Assembly: GCA_030407085.1 (NCBI GenBank)
Contig: CM059586.1
Coordinates: forward strand, 89,153,501 to 89,217,500
Source: Trichopria drosophilae
Taxonomy: Eukaryota > Arthropoda > Insecta > Hymenoptera > Diapriidae
Length of the DNA: 64,000 nucleotides
Reading direction: 5' to 3'
Of the stretch, positions 12,660 to 26,369 are shown one piece after another (positions within the stretch are counted from its first letter, which is position 1; each line of letters begins with the position of its first letter). The position numbers were made by a program, and so were the translations under genes. The notes beneath the pieces are model-generated. The model saw nothing but the letters and a program-made list of their open reading frames with translations, was not told the origin of the DNA and did not search any database.

Positions 12660-13699
12660 AAAAAAATAGTAAGAGTAAAAGTTTTCAGAATTAATTAAGA
12701 AATATACTGGAATTCTTTGAGATTGATCTGTTTATATTTTAAACATTTTTTCTATTTGGATTTTTTTAATTTTTAAAAAACTCCATACTATTTTTTATGG
12801 TGAATTTCCTGAATTCCTGAAAATCTGAAACATTTTTTATTTTTGTCCAAATTATTTGTAAAGGTTGCCTGTTTTGGAGATAGACATTTTGAAATATTAT
12901 ATAGCTTAGGATTTTTTTCACCTTTCTGGAAAAAAAAGTGTAGAAAACAACAAATAGTTGAATTTATCCTAAACATCTTCTTAAATTTTCAAAACAAAAA
13001 TCTAAATGACAAAGTTTTCAAAATATCGACAGAGAGAAATCTGGAAAAGCCTGCGAATTATTCACACTTATAATTTTTATAATGAAGCTGATAGTTTTTT
13101 AGTTAGAGGGTCCTTAAATTTCCAAACAAACAATTTTTTGAGGTTCATTTTTGAAGCCATTTTAATGATCGCCATAGTAAATGTTGTATTCTAAACCTTA
13201 CATGTCTTAAACTTTAGGACTCGAATTCACTTTTCAGGTGAAAAAAGAATGAGTATTTCCCAGGTTTTATCTACAAATTCTAGACTTAAAATTATTTTTA
13301 CTTAATTTTTTCTAAAATAAATAGTGTATAACTTTGTAAGCATCAAGTTTAGAGAAATTCTGGGGCGATATCCTGAAAGAAGATGATATTTTCCTTCGGA
13401 ATCGTTTGGGACATAAAGTATAAAAAGAATGTTCAAAAGGTCATCGAAAATTTACAATATTTAGAACTTAAGAGGGTTCTAAAGTGTTCCGCCGATAAGG
13501 TAGCAATTTTCTCTCAAACCCGTAAATAAAAAGTTACTGAATCGATTTTTTCATAAATGGCAATAAAGGCAATTCTAATTACTATATAAACGGTTTCCTA
13601 AAAAATACGAAACATATTGATTAAAAACTAACCGAGCATTTTCGGAAATAAATGATTTTTTTTTTATTTTAATAGATTAAAACTCCTTTAATGGGTTAA
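12660..13699. mobile_element. diverged TTAA-type element, right end at 13699
   Basis: The right terminus CTTTAATGGG plus TTAA (13696-13699) matches other TTAA elements, and 12660-13150 resembles the hairpin core at 2700-3240. Bases 13455-13660 (GTTCTAAAGTGTTCCGCCGA, ATTTTCGGAAATAAATGA) are a direct copy of the repeat at 63190-63372. The left end is not resolved. Confidence 0.5.
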
Positions 13700-13809
13700 A
13701 AGAATTTAAAGGTTAATTTGTGCTAATTTTGAAAATGTATGCGTAAACTGTTTATTTTTACTGAAAACAAATAATTTTCTATTCAGAGCAATAATAGCCT
13801 GTTTCCGAT

Positions 13810-14040
13810 AGTATGTTTACATTAACAGTACCGTACTGTTCCGTTATATTTATCCACTTGGTTCCTCGACTTCCTCTCCCGTCTCGTTATATTTACCAAA
13901 AGAAGGGAAGCGTCGATTCTCCCACTCCCCTCAGTCGCGTTATGTTCGTGACGTCACAACAGGCCCTTTCTGAGGCCCAAGCCCATAAGGTGGGGGAAAA
14001 AAAGAGCGGCTACAGGTAAATATAACAGACTATACTTGTA
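13810..14040. mobile_element. degenerate mariner/pogo-like MITE, family 1
   Basis: The interior clearly matches the MITEs at 8000 and 25083: CGTTATATTTACCAAAAGA, GACGTCACAACAGGCCC, AGGTGGGGGAAAAA. The termini are eroded, so the boundaries are approximate. Confidence 0.65.
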
Positions 14041-15229
14041 TATGAATATTATATTGAGTTCTTGGCAAGAAGCTATCGGGGCGAACCGGCAACCCTTTCC
14101 CCTAGTTGATATAGTCACATACAATATTTTTATTTGGATATTGATTAAAATATCACCTTTGTCTTTTGGTTTCGGTTACGAATATGTATTACAATTGCCT
14201 GTATACTAAAAAACATTTATTTAAATAGTCTCTAAACATGTATTTACCAAAATTAAGATCATATTTATTTTAATTTGACAAATGTTTCTTTTCAGCAATT
14301 CTGAGTTTAAAAAATAGTTTCCTTAATTATAGAAATGATTTGTTTATGAAATAAATATTGATTTCATTAAACAAAATGTTCGATTACCAACACATTAAAA
14401 TGCATAAGTAATATTCACCTTCATATGAATGGTTTTGATATGCATAAAACCGCATAAACAATAAATTGATCGAAAAAAAATTAATTAAAAATGTTGAATG
14501 AAGAATTAATTCTTTATTTGTATATTAGATACTGAAAGTAATAAAAGGCATTGATTTAAAAAAAATCGTTTTCGTCAGCATTTGTCTCTTTCGATATCGA
14601 AGTTGAATTTGCAACTTATTGAAACCCTTTTCCGCCCGTTTCGTATATATTTTTGCAATTCGTCATCGCCTATTGTAGGCAAGTGTCGTTAATTTCTGCG
14701 CCGATTCGAGTTCGATCGATCATGCCGAATAACGGAACGCTATTCTCAAGATTCACTTGCACCTTTCCATTTGTGTGCTCGATTATTTCGTATATTTATT
14801 TTCCATTACTCTTTCTCTGTCACTTTTATGCATTGATTCTATTGTCGGGAAAACCTGTAGTTGTGAATTATACCGGAGATGTATTTCATTGTTGTGAAAA
14901 TACATTTTCTTTGACGTCTGCATTTTTATTAATTAATGTTATTTATAATATAAAAATAATGGTTCTTGTAACTTATCTTAAAGTGTAATGTAACGTAAGA
15001 TGGTGTTTATCTTCTGCAGAATTGAAAATTTAATTTTACAATGTCTGACGCATTAGCAGTATGTTAACCTTAATATAAGATTACCATTTGTATAAACTAA
15101 TCGACTTGATTATTTTTATCGCCACCAGGTGTAATCGCAAGTTTTGCAGCATGGTTCGGATCCCGGTATGGAAATGGGTTTGAAATTAGTATATATTATA
15201 CCGCATGGAGAGACAAGGAACACATTGTC
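14041..15229. other. DNA between repeats, nothing recognised
   Basis: A plus-strand frame at 14653-14988 encodes a hydrophobic 111-residue peptide with no family resemblance and no splice context. I do not call it a gene. The 14560-14760 stretch is slightly GC-richer. Confidence 0.35.
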
Positions 15230-15660
15230 TAAGATGAGGTATACTAAGTTATTATGCACTGTGAGAAATTATTTATTAATTGTTAAGGTAAGCTAATTTC
15301 AAGACTTTTACATTCACTGTAAAGTTATAACAGTAACTGTAAAGTCAAATGCGAGAGGTAACTCTGAGCTGAAAATGCCAGCGCTTTCCTGCAATGTTGT
15401 TGTATATTAACTCGTATATTTTAACATTCAATGGCCTTTCGTTAACTGTTAATAAATCTTACATTAAATTCTGTCGTTTGAACTGTATATGTCAACTATG
15501 CGTCGAAAAAATCGCAGAAAATCGAATGGCTGTGCGTGTAAATGTTTGTTTATCTCTGGATCGGTGAAACTGTATGCGCGTGAATGTATTACATGCCACT
15601 TAAAGATTCAAACATTAATATTTAAAATTATTATATTAACTATTAACATAACAAATTTAT
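15230..15660 (-). repeat. right arm of long inverted repeat pair
   Basis: Inverted partner of 11537-11960. Reading its reverse complement gives AATTTGTTATGTTAATAGTT at the outer end and TTTCTCACAGTGCAT at the inner end. Confidence 0.75.
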
Positions 15661-16388
15661 TGTCGCGTCCAGGGAAAAGATATCAATAGTCCTACTGAAA
15701 AGCAGGATGATTTATCTTTTTTCCTTTTAATATCAAACCCAATAGCTATCGAATCCAACATTTTACACATAAGATTATAATAAAGTAACGCGCTCGACGT
15801 AAACTGATATCTCAGTTACTCCTGTTTATTCATTTATTTATTTACCTTCTACGCAAATATTTGTTTACTTATGACCGACAAATTCCAAGAAGTTCCATCA
15901 CATTAATTTGTAGATGGGATACATTTTGTTGATAAAATATCTTATTAAAAAAAAGATATTGCTTTGAAAATTATTCATAAAATATAAACAAAATAAGTAT
16001 AAATCATCTAAATCATATACGGAAATAAATTACTTGGCTGCTACTGCTAATTCAAGTGTACTGTCTAAAGTTAATTGTTACAGATACAAAGTTAGGTCTG
16101 AGTTCCTTGAGACGTAAGAGTTAAAAATTAGCAATCATACCAGTCAGTCCGTTGCTGTAACAGCCACAAGTAATTTTTTTTCCATGTAAAAAAGATCAAT
16201 ATTAATGTAATACAGGCAATACGAAAAATGTGTAATAGTTCGAACGTCTAACACTATAGATAGTAGAGTGAGATACAGCCATCGTGTTTAGTTAATTTTA
16301 CTATCTAAATATTAACCACGACAAATTAGGTATCCAAAACTATTTAAATAGTAAAACCAATTAAAAATCGTAGGTGTGTCAGATCCTA

Positions 16389-16627
16389 CGCTGTTAGAAA
16401 TTTCTGTAGGAATTTTCGGAAATAGCAACTGAAGTATTTTCCTGTACCCTTTCAGAATTTTACGAAACAAAATTAAAAAACATTTTCAAAAATTACGAAA
16501 AAATTTCAGAAAATTACCAAAATATTTCAGAAAATTAGTAAACTCTGTTTCTTAAAATTCTGAAACCATAACGATAAAAGACTTCGGTTGCTCTTTCAGG
16601 AAATTGCTACAGAAATTTTTAACAGTG
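16389..16627. mobile_element. TA-flanked MITE with C[AG]CTGTTA termini
   Basis: CGCTGTTAGAAATTTCTGTA at the left matches the inverted right end CACTGTTAAAAATTTCTGTA. TA lies on both sides (16387-16388, 16628-16629). It is 239 bp and non-coding. Confidence 0.8.
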
Positions 16628-16929
16628 TACTATTTAGATAGTAAAACTACCTATATTTTTTTTCTACGAATGACATTTCACCTCCGTACAAAATAAAAGT
16701 TACTGTTGAAATGACTGCTGAAATTAAAAAGTAAGTAACGAGAGACCCTCTTAGGTGCTCTTAGCACTAAATCTTACGATAAGATTAAGTAAGGTGGCTG
16801 CCAGGTTGACAAACTTGGCGAGGAACTAATTCTTACTGATTCTTTATTATTATTGGTATTTATATTAAGGTTACCACGAACTCCTTTAGCCTAAGTGATA
16901 CTATTTTTAGTATCATTAAATGATACTAA

Positions 16930-17800
16930 AATTATTTAATTCAGATCTTATATGTACAAATGCTATCGGTAAGTAATTTTCTCAATGAATGGGAGCTAAT
17001 TTTTTTTATAAATCTAAACTTCCCTCATGCCATGAAAATAATGAAATTCAGAAGCGAGGACTATTTGCGACGCGTCTTTGCAAAGTCAATTTACGACATA
17101 TACGGACGGCCCTTGAGGTTCCTGAAATTGAATCTGCAAAGTTTCCGGGGCCATCTCAGAATCGCTTTGCAATGCATAGGAGACCCCCAAAATCTGTGAA
17201 GTTATACTTTGGGAAATCCGATAGTAGTAATATTCCTACCAGCATTCAGCATTCTTCGAAGTTCGGTAATGGCATCATAAAATTGTAGAAAATTGGTGAA
17301 CATCCAAAAATATATCGAACTTTAAGTAAACCTTTTCATATTTTGGCAAATTTGATTTTAAAAAGTAGCAAGTTGATGTTAAAAAGTTCCTCCTAAGATG
17401 TTTCATTCTTGGCCGATTCAATTTAGTTAACCGAATTATATTCAAAAGTGATGAATATCGCACGATCTTAGTTTCTTGATATTTCCCTCAAATATTTATT
17501 TCATGAAATGCCCCCCTGACAACTGCAAAGTACAACAATTGATATCGCGTTTCGTCCATAATTCGTATCACCCTTTCAGAAATCACTTTGGAAGTTCTCC
17601 GAAGCTCCATCGCTATCTAAAGTTAAACGTGGCTGCTAGAGTTCGGAACCTGGGTAATTTCATTTCGAATGCGTATTACGAAGCCAAACTTATCGAACTC
17701 CAACCATCACCATCGAAGCCGTTTTGCCCGAAGCCCTTAAAACAGATATTTCATGCAGTCTATTGAAGGAAGCACGTCTCCTACGGTCTAAATAAAATGA
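16930..17800. other. moderately GC-richer unique region, no gene recognised
   Basis: Overlapping plus-strand frames at 16960-17288 and one at 17476-17766 give no recognisable motif. It is not obviously repetitive. It could be conserved non-coding DNA or an exon of an unrecognised gene, with no support either way. Confidence 0.3.
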
Positions 17801-18719
17801 TGAACAATAAGTCGCTTCCTTCGGAGGTTAACAAAAATGAATTTTGAAGTCAACCGTCAAAAGCAGAAAAGTTAATTCTTTGTCCATAACTTATGTCACA
17901 AATTAAAATATAATATGCATAAAACAATAGAAGGTGTCGTTGTGTAGGAGTATATAATAAAATAAAAAAGATCGGCTTGTAGCTTTAGTGGATCAGTACC
18001 CTCTCGAAAAAAGAACACGAAGTGTTCGAAACGTAGAGGGAGATTTTGAAGAACAATTTGAGAAAAAAATGTTACAATACCTGAGATTGTAGGACAAACC
18101 ATTGAAGATCAAACTTTTTGTCTGTTACACGATTTACCATCGAAGACCATCATCATTTTATAATTTTTATAGCTACATATAGTTCAGATAACTAACTGAA
18201 AGTTGGAATGATTAATTTTAGTCAAATTAACGAAATATAAGTTGAAAACTACTAAAAATTTAATACCCATTAAGGAACTCAACATTGAAATAAGAATAAT
18301 GACAAAAATCGACTAATTTTTATCAAAATTATCATCTGGGAAGGTAAAATTTCCAAGAAAATTTGCCTCCGTGTATTCTTTATTTAATTGAAATGTTGTA
18401 GGCTACACATTGACATATTACTCAATCTGGATTGACAGACCTTAAACGTCAATATTAGTTCGCTCATAAATTCTGAAACGTCATCATTTCTCACTGCGTG
18501 ATGTTAAATCAAGTCAGAAACATCATCTTTGATATTCTATTGATACTTTAGGTGGTCTCTTGGGACTAATTTTTATTATGACAAAATTTCATACAATGGA
18601 GGAAAACGTAAAAAGTCACGAAATATTTGCATTTAATTTCGTTTAATGAAAGTTTGTCCTCGAATTATCATCTTAAATTGCAGAATTTTCAAGATTATTT
18701 TTCGCATACAAGTTTCAGC
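17801..18719. other. AT-rich intergenic DNA, nothing recognised
   Basis: No supportable gene, RNA or element boundary was found in this AT-rich stretch. Confidence 0.4.
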
Positions 18720-19870
18720 TAATCGGATTGCAGCATTCGACGGCATTTTATATAAATTGCTCTGTGCAAAAAAGGTATAAGTCCATTTTTTAAGAAATTG
18801 AGATAATAATAAATTCTTAATTTTAAAGCCTAGATCTATAAGTTCGGAATTTATTGGAATACTATTTGCTTATCATTTTATAGAAGAATCAGTAAAAGAC
18901 ACGTTCTTTTGGCAAAAACGATGAATTTTAAAATTACCCAATGATCCAGGTTACCCTACTAGTGGCCAAGTAAAAAATAAAACATTGATGAGTAAAAAAA
19001 ATAGAATAATGTATACCAGATGAATCCTTATCAAGTGGCCTATTATTTATTATTACTACCCTGGTAGAAAAAGGGAGCATTTTTTGGCTGGTTTATGCCC
19101 AATCTTGTTGGTTTCTGCGCAGTTTTTGGCCAACATTTCTAGCTGGTTTTTCTGTAGTAATGTAACGCCCATTTGCCCAGAATCTAGCCATTTTTTATGG
19201 CCAAAACTTTACGAGATTATGCTCGATAGTTGACTGGTTTATGTTTTCGCATTTTTATTGTAGAAAACCGGGTCAAAATTGGCCAGTTTTCAGACTGAAA
19301 ATCTTGACTGAAATCTCCATTTTAATTTTTTTTTATTTTATCAATATTGCGATGTTTTTGGAATCGGCTTGTACACGGTTTCGAATTATCCATTATATAT
19401 ATATATAAGACCGTTTGTCACAATATTTGCGATGTATTTTTAATCCAAACTGTGTAGGTTATTATTGAGGTAAGATCGTTTTAATATATGCCCATTTCAT
19501 TGCTAGTTTCTAGCCATAAATATGGAAAATGAAGACCATATTTTTCAGGCAGTTAAACAGGGCAAAATCTAGATACATGATGCTAGTCTGGTTTAAAATG
19601 GGCAATAACTGGCAATTTGTCGACCAATTTCTTGCTAGAAGTTAGGAAGCAAGTTTTGGGCAGTAAAATTATCTGGTTTCTGGGTTGTGCCCATAAAAAC
19701 TGATCAGATTTTCTACCAGGGTAATGAGATAGACAATGATAATTGTAAGTAAAACATCCCAAAATGTAATTTTATTGTTTCTAATACATTGCAAATAAAA
19801 AGATTTGTCATAAAATACTTCATTTTATTGCGATTTAATCGTGATCCATGTAAAAAGGGTACTAAGTCTA
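18720..19870 (+). pseudogene. relic of the TIR element with DUF7869-like protein (copy 2)
   Basis: Bases 18860-19055 parallel 32040-32255 in the copy near 31 kb: ATTTTATAGAAGAATCAGTA, AATTACCCAATGATCCAGG, TATACCAGATGAATCCTTAT. Fragments GTGCAAAAAAGGTATAAGTCC (about 18764) and ATCCATGTAAAAAGGGTACT (about 19843) are degraded copies of that element's subterminal repeat. A CCCTGGTAGAAAA MITE splits it at 19059-19721. The reading frame is broken. Confidence 0.6.
19059..19721. mobile_element. TA-flanked MITE with CCCTGGTAGAAAA termini
   Basis: CCCTGGTAGAAAA starts at 19059 and its perfect inverse TTTTCTACCAGGG ends at 19721, flanked by TA at 19057-19058 and 19722-19723. The interior repeats GGCCAA/CTGGTTT-type words. 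No coding capacity. It sits inside the DUF7869-type relic. Confidence 0.88.
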
Positions 19871-19929
19871 CAAAATATTTACTTTTTCTGTAAAAAAAGT
19901 TGACTGCACGTTTGGTACACACTAATTTC

Positions 19930-21839
19930 TTTCATTTAGATTCGTAAGCATTTAAAGTATATATTATTCCAAATTTTGCATCAGCGGGGATTCATGATGT
20001 ATGCCCCCTAAGAATCAAGATTATATTTGCATTTACAAGGATTCTGCACTTAAACTACTCGCAAATTATTGTTATTTTTATATGCAGAAGAATTTGTTAT
20101 ATTTATTTATTCATTTCATTTACATTCGCAAGCATTCAAACTAATGATATTTCAATAAAAATTATTACGATAGATTTTTTTTTCTTAAAACGAAGAATGA
20201 TATTTCAAATTTGTATTCGGAATTTCTAAATTTTTACCACTAATAAATCAATATTATATTTGTATTCAAAAGGAATCGTTGTATTTATTGATTTCTTTCA
20301 TCGAGATTCGTAAAAATCAAAATAATGTTGTTACCAAATTTTGTATTTGTAAGGATCCATAATTTTGTAGGGATACGGTGGCGGCATATTATATTTTTAT
20401 TAAGAATGATTCAAGTCTTGTTTTAAATACATAACTTTTTTGGATAGAAATTGATTTAAATTTGTTTTTCATTAAAACGAATTCGTCAGGGACAGAAATA
20501 ACATTCAAAAAGTAGGTAAGAAAATAAATGCTATTTAATTATTTCTCAATCCTTTTCGACTGCTAAGGTGACATTTCGTTTTAGTATGAAGTCGAATTTG
20601 ACTTTAAAGAGATGGCTCAATTCTCAGTAATTTCAGATTAGATAATTTAGAGTGTACAAGTGTATTAAAACTAGTTTTATAGACTACTTCTTACATACAA
20701 ATTATTATTTTTATATTCATCCAGAATTTGAAAAATAAGCCATGTTTCTCATTTTTGTTAATACAAAAATACATCAGAGTAATTTTATGATTAGGAGTCT
20801 TCAGTTTACATTTTTCCGACACTAAGTTATTCATACATTTCAATCATAATATAACATTAAAAATGTAAGGAATGTTTTTAAATCAGATATTAAAAGAAAT
20901 AAGTGAAAACTAAAATCAAAACAAATGTATAAGCAATAAAAAATGCATACTTCAAATAATTAAAACATAATTGCCAACTTCTAGTGAAACATGCCAAAAC
21001 GAGCCATTCTAGAACGATCCTTGGCCAACATTTTTCTAGGTCACCTAAAAGTCTATTCGAATTGTGGTTCCATTATTAGGAGATATTTTTTTCTTATGAC
21101 CGATAGTAAAATCAAAAGTATATCCTCTGCTATATTTTATTTTTCCAAGTTCTTCGCATAAAAATCAAATAATTTATCAACAAATTCCAAAGACTTATTT
21201 AAATTTTGAATAAATTTTCTGTTTCAGTGTAAAATTCCTTCTTTGAATATTGACAAACCTAAAAAATATCCAAACTACCATATTTTGCTTAATACATAAA
21301 TATTAAAAAACAACAATTAAAACATGAGGCGGTTAATAGATTTTTATTTCTATTTCCATAAACAATAATGAACAGTAACATCAATTTAATTTTATTACTT
21401 TTTTCAGGAAATTTTAATGTAAATCAATTGTCCACTTTTAGTAGAATTGTATTTCATTAATTTAGAAAAAATTTATAAATTGAACCAATTTTTAGAGCAA
21501 ATTACTTCCAAGTGCTTTTTTTTACTATAAATTGTTTTTTATACGAAAATTGTCAATAATTTCTGGCCACGATCATTATTCAAAACGTCTTAAAAATATT
21601 TAGTAATTGTTGCATAATAATTTGTTTAAAAGTTAATTTGATAGTACGATTTCCATGATCATTTACAAATTTTCAGAGAAAGTTCGAGGACATTTTCCAG
21701 TGGAAATAGGATACGTTTTCCAAAAAATGTTTTTAAACTCTTACTTTTTAATTGTAAATATTAAATAAAATGAAGAGAAATATTTTCCGATCCAGAAGTT
21801 TTCCTTTAATATACTTGCTACGAATAAGAAAAATATAAG
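19930..21839. other. AT-rich intergenic DNA, nothing recognised
   Basis: No gene or element could be supported. Frames are short and low-complexity. Confidence 0.45.
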
Positions 21840-22210
21840 CGGTAGTACGGGATAACCGAAATGAAATATACGTTCGGAAAACTAATTCGGTAAGTGACGA
21901 AAGGGAAAAATACCATTCGCGCTTTTCTCAATTACTTATATTAATGCATTTCCGAATAACCTCAACTTCGTTTCGCGATTGATTTTTCGCCAGTAGTCGC
22001 AACCAATAGAATTATGCCTAGACATTTTCTACGGTATATTCGAAGAAACGTTCGCCTAACCTCTTGCGCGGAAAATCGTATTAGCCGTCGACGCTGCCGG
22101 AAACGTAACCGAATTTTCCTCGATTCTCATCTCGAATTATACGATCCGTCATTTAACTTGCTTCATTTTCTTACCGTTCTTATTTTCTATTTTCTTTATT
22201 CGGTTATATA
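21840..22210. other. GC-richer unique island
   Basis: The sequence is GC-richer than its neighbours and includes CCGTCGACGCTGCCGGAAAC. The plus-strand frame 22014-22211 is arginine-rich with no recognised motif. A non-coding conserved element is more likely than a gene, but neither is shown. Confidence 0.3.
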
Positions 22211-24325
22211 ACATCTTCCCACTTTTATGCTAAAATTTTTAATAGAATTTTTGCTCATCATTTTGTGTTATAGCTTATATAAGACAATATTAATAGAGTG
22301 TGGTTTTTTAAAACTACTTCTCGACCGTTGTAATTAATTATTATAAAAAAATGGTTTTTGGCATAATCGGTCACTATAACTGAAAAAAGATGTTAAAAAA
22401 TGTACTGAAAGTTTCAGAATGTGCGTAGGACTTATCAGTAAGGTTCCTCAACATTCATCATTAGACGTTAAAAAAAATTAACAATTAGAAAAAAAATCAT
22501 ATTTCGTCCGGATGTGGATGACAATTAAATATTAAAGTTTCATCATATGATAAACGTAAAGCATCGAGCGAAAAGTATAATTTTTGTTAAAACTAATTCC
22601 TTCAAAAGGAAATTCAATTATTTGTTTTTTTATTATTTAATAATAAAGCGATATATACGGAGATGAAAAGCAATAGTCTAGAAGCCGAGAATTGATAATT
22701 TTGGCCATGTGTAAATTTTTCGTTTTAAAAAAATCATATTTACTGCCTTCAGGGAAGTAGGACAAAAAATTACATAACAAATATTAAATGTTTACAAAAA
22801 ATTGAATCAAAGAATGTTCGTCAGAAACAAAAATTTTAAAATAATTCATTTTACTCGCACACACAAAATGTTAAAATATTTCCGTAACCTAATGTCTGGG
22901 TTAAGGTATTTATACAATTTTTGGGAACAGAATCAATATTTTATCGACTGCGTATCCGGCTTAGGTTTTTTCCGACAAAGGTAATTTTCCTTACGCCATT
23001 GCACACCCCAATGGGGGTACCACTCAAAATGAAGGTGTCCTGTTTGGGTAAATTATGTAAAGGCCCTTTCAAATGGTGACGATCTAGATAAAATTGTTTG
23101 TAATTAGAATATTATAATATCGATATATAATATGATGATTTAGTCCATTTAAATATTCGAGAAATTGAAAAGTCGAAATGAGATGTGAAAAAGAAACGAT
23201 CGTGTTTTTAATAGTAAAAATAAAATGTAAGAACTTTCAAAACCTAATGTATGTTACATTGAGCACAATACAGTGAGTTGCATACATATTAGTTCAAATT
23301 CAACCGCCAGATGCGCCTGGTAGCTGTTTGAATCGTCAATACAATCCATAACTGCAATATTCTTGCAGACACTAAAAGCCACGTACAACGCTAGCATGCG
23401 AAGTATATGTACTTAGAGTGCGTTAGATATAATACACCGATTACAATATACAAAATTCATTGTTATTTTTCTTCCACTCCTACAGAGAAAATCCACAAGA
23501 TGATTTTTTCAGAGAAATTCACATCCTACGTTTTCCAAATTTCCAAAAATTTTAGAAATAAACGAGAAAAATCATGATTTTTCACTTGTTTTCGATGTTT
23601 GCAATACAAATTGCATTTTTGCCAATTTTCAATATGATATTCAAAATTAGCGCATCGAAATACATAAGAGAACATAATAATGCGGTGCTTTGCCGGAAAT
23701 ACACCCCTAATTTTTTATTGACGTATTTCAGACTATTATTGGCTTTTCCATTAGTTAATCCAAATCTCATATTGTAAAAAATAATTCAAAGTTTTCCATA
23801 CGGAAGTATGGGAATTTTTCCATATGCTAAAAAATACCATACCTGTTTTGTTTTTCGACAATAGTGTAGATACGAATAGAAGACTTTTATTTAGTATAGG
23901 AATTCGAGAATAAATGAGAACATATGTTTTTAGATACGAGTAGTTTCCTTGAAGTCCACTATGAGGCGTACAAAACTTAAAATGCAATTGACCATCATTT
24001 AATTTGTTTGCCTAATGAGTAACATTTACAATGAGTGAGTGAGCGAACGTCTCTGAAGTTTGTCGAATATTATTCGTAAAGAATGTTCAGATTCAAATAG
24101 GTCGCTTCAATGAAACTGTAGGCAAGATCCCTTTTGGATTTCAACGACACCTAGTGCACAAAGGCATAATGTAAATATAGAAATGTTCTGAAACGTAAAT
24201 AATTAAATATTTTTCATAATTATTATGTTTATTTGTTGATAATTATAAATAAAATGTACAAAACATTTCACAATGTATTCTTAAAGGAAACTGTTGCCTA
24301 ATCAAGATGAAATTCGTTACTTGGA
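22211..24325. other. AT-rich intergenic DNA, nothing recognised
   Basis: No supportable feature. A short ACCGCCAGATGCGCCTGGTAG stretch near 23304 is the only GC-rich word. Confidence 0.4.
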
Positions 24326-24730
24326 ATTTTTTAGGGTTGCTGATTATGAATCTGACCTACAATTTTTTAAATTCAAACAGGCGGATACAAGATGGCGGAC
24401 CAAAATCTAAAAATTACTTGTTCTAGCTAAAACTAGGTAAACCATGGTGTATAGCAGGTTACAAATCTGATCTTAGATTTTGAAAGTTCAAAATGGGCGA
24501 TCCATACTTACATTAATATTTTTCATCTTGGATCCGGCATTTTCAATTTTGAAAATCAAAGACCAGATTTGTAATTCACGACCTCGAAAATTCTAAACTA
24601 CCCAGTTTCAGCCTCATCAGGTTAGTTTTTAGCTTGTGGTCTGCCATGTTGGATCCACCATTTTGAATGTTAAAAATTCGAGGACTGATTCATAATCAGG
24701 GACCCCGAAAACTTTCAAGTAACAAATTTC
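24326..24730. repeat. cluster of GGTCGCTGATTACGAATC / ATGGCGGA motifs
   Basis: GGTTGCTGATTATGAATCTG (about 24336) and inverted TGATTCATAATCAGGGACC (about 24688) flank CAAGATGGCGGACC and related words. This is the same motif set seen in TTAA elements at 38.3, 40.5 and 51 kb. Element ends were not resolved. Confidence 0.55.
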
Positions 24731-25082
24731 AGTTGTTTTCCGCGTCAAGAAAAATGTATGGTTCAACGGTTTGAAAAACATAACCTAAAATAATCAAGTT
24801 TCAATGTGAACAAAACTATACTGTGACAATGTACCAATTTTTCAATAATTGATAGTAAAAGTGACGTATTCTGACATTAAAAATGGCAAACTGCGATGGT
24901 ATAACATTTTTACCATTTGAGATTATCATCTGTACACTTTTATATTCAGCATTTATTAAGATAACGGATGCAGTCCTAAATTTAAGTCCATATTTTTCTG
25001 GGCATGTGGGAACAAGAAAATTAATTTTACTTCAGCTTCGTCAAATTCTCACGATTTCATGCAATTCAACTCAATGGAGATA

Positions 25083-25346
25083 CAGTAAAGTCTCGGTATA
25101 TTTACCCGCTCGGTTTTTCGGCTTCCTCTCCCATCTCGTTATATTTACCAAAATCAGGGGAGCGCCGCTTCTCCCACTCTCCTGAATTGCGTTATGTTCA
25201 TGACGTCACAGCAGGCCCTTCCTGAGGCCCCAGCGCGCAAGGTGGGGGAAAAAGAGAGCGGCGACAGACAAATATAACGAGACGGAACTGGGCAAATATT
25301 CTGGGACGTAAATATATCGAGATGCAATTATACCGGGACTCTACTA
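25083..25346. mobile_element. TA-flanked mariner/pogo-like MITE, family 1
   Basis: Left end CAGTAAAGTCTCGGTATA and right end TATACCGGGACTCTACTA are inverted copies, flanked by TA. The interior has TGACGTCACAGCAGGCCCTT, matching copies at 8000 and 13810. Confidence 0.8.
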
Positions 25347-26369
25347 AAATTAAATGAATTAAGGTAATTAATTTTCTTTAAAGTTTTCTACAATATCTGA
25401 GACACATAAACTCAGTTTTTTCATTTACCAGAAAAAAATAAAAAACTTTAATGTTCAAATGCCCAAAACGAAATTACATGTAAATGATATTATTGTTTAT
25501 ACTTTATTATAAGTATTTTATGCAGAATTTATTATTCTACATTTACCCAAACAGTTTCGTGTTTTTGATTGCAGATTACAATCTGCTTTTCTCGCCCAGC
25601 ACATCTGAAAAGCACATTTATTGTATTTTAATTTGAAACTACAGTATAATCTTCAGTATTATCGTGTAATATCGATCCAAATTTTATCGCAGACTCCAGC
25701 GTTATGTGGACTTTTCTAATAAAGGTGTGACAACAAAGATTCTATGCACATCACGGACAAAATTAACGATCCTTGCAACAGGATTTGCTCGAAAGTTTCC
25801 TCGCTCCATACAAAATTTACTTTTACAAAATACAGTATTAAACCTCGAATACCAGTATTATTGAACGAAGAATGGTGCAATAATAATGCGCAATAATTGA
25901 AGCACTTTATCTCATTTAAACAAAAGTTTGTAATTGTAATCACTGCATTCGAAAAATTATCAATAAGTCAATTAAGCGAAAAGAAGGGATAGTTTATTTA
26001 ACTATTAACTAATTAACAAAAAATATTTAGAATTTTTTTAGTAATTTTATTAATTTTATGGAATGATTATCATTTAATCTATTATTCATTAATATTGGAC
26101 GTTGAAGTAAAAAATGGCAAATTTATCGTCATTCAGTTATTATTATTATAAAATAAACGTAAAATATTAAACAAATATTAATGTTATCATTAAAAAAGTA
26201 TAGAATGTAATTTTTTGCGCATTTTATTTATTTGTTTTAAATGACTTTTCAAATCAATATTCTACTTTTCAATTAGAAATATATAGAAAAATATATATAG
26301 CGTCTTAGGATTAATTTTAAGTTCAACTAAACGAACAATTATAAATAAACCTTTATTTTTGTTGTTTAG
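25347..26369. other. AT-rich intergenic DNA, nothing recognised
   Basis: No supportable gene or repeat boundary. Confidence 0.4.

Noticed and set aside
14653..14988. 111-residue hydrophobic plus-strand open frame
   Set aside because: No recognisable motif, no splice or promoter context, lies in repeat-rich DNA; hydrophobicity is expected from T-rich sequence.
15120..15200. tRNA-like words (GGTTCGGATCCCGG)
   Set aside because: No matching A-box or cloverleaf arms at proper distance could be drawn.
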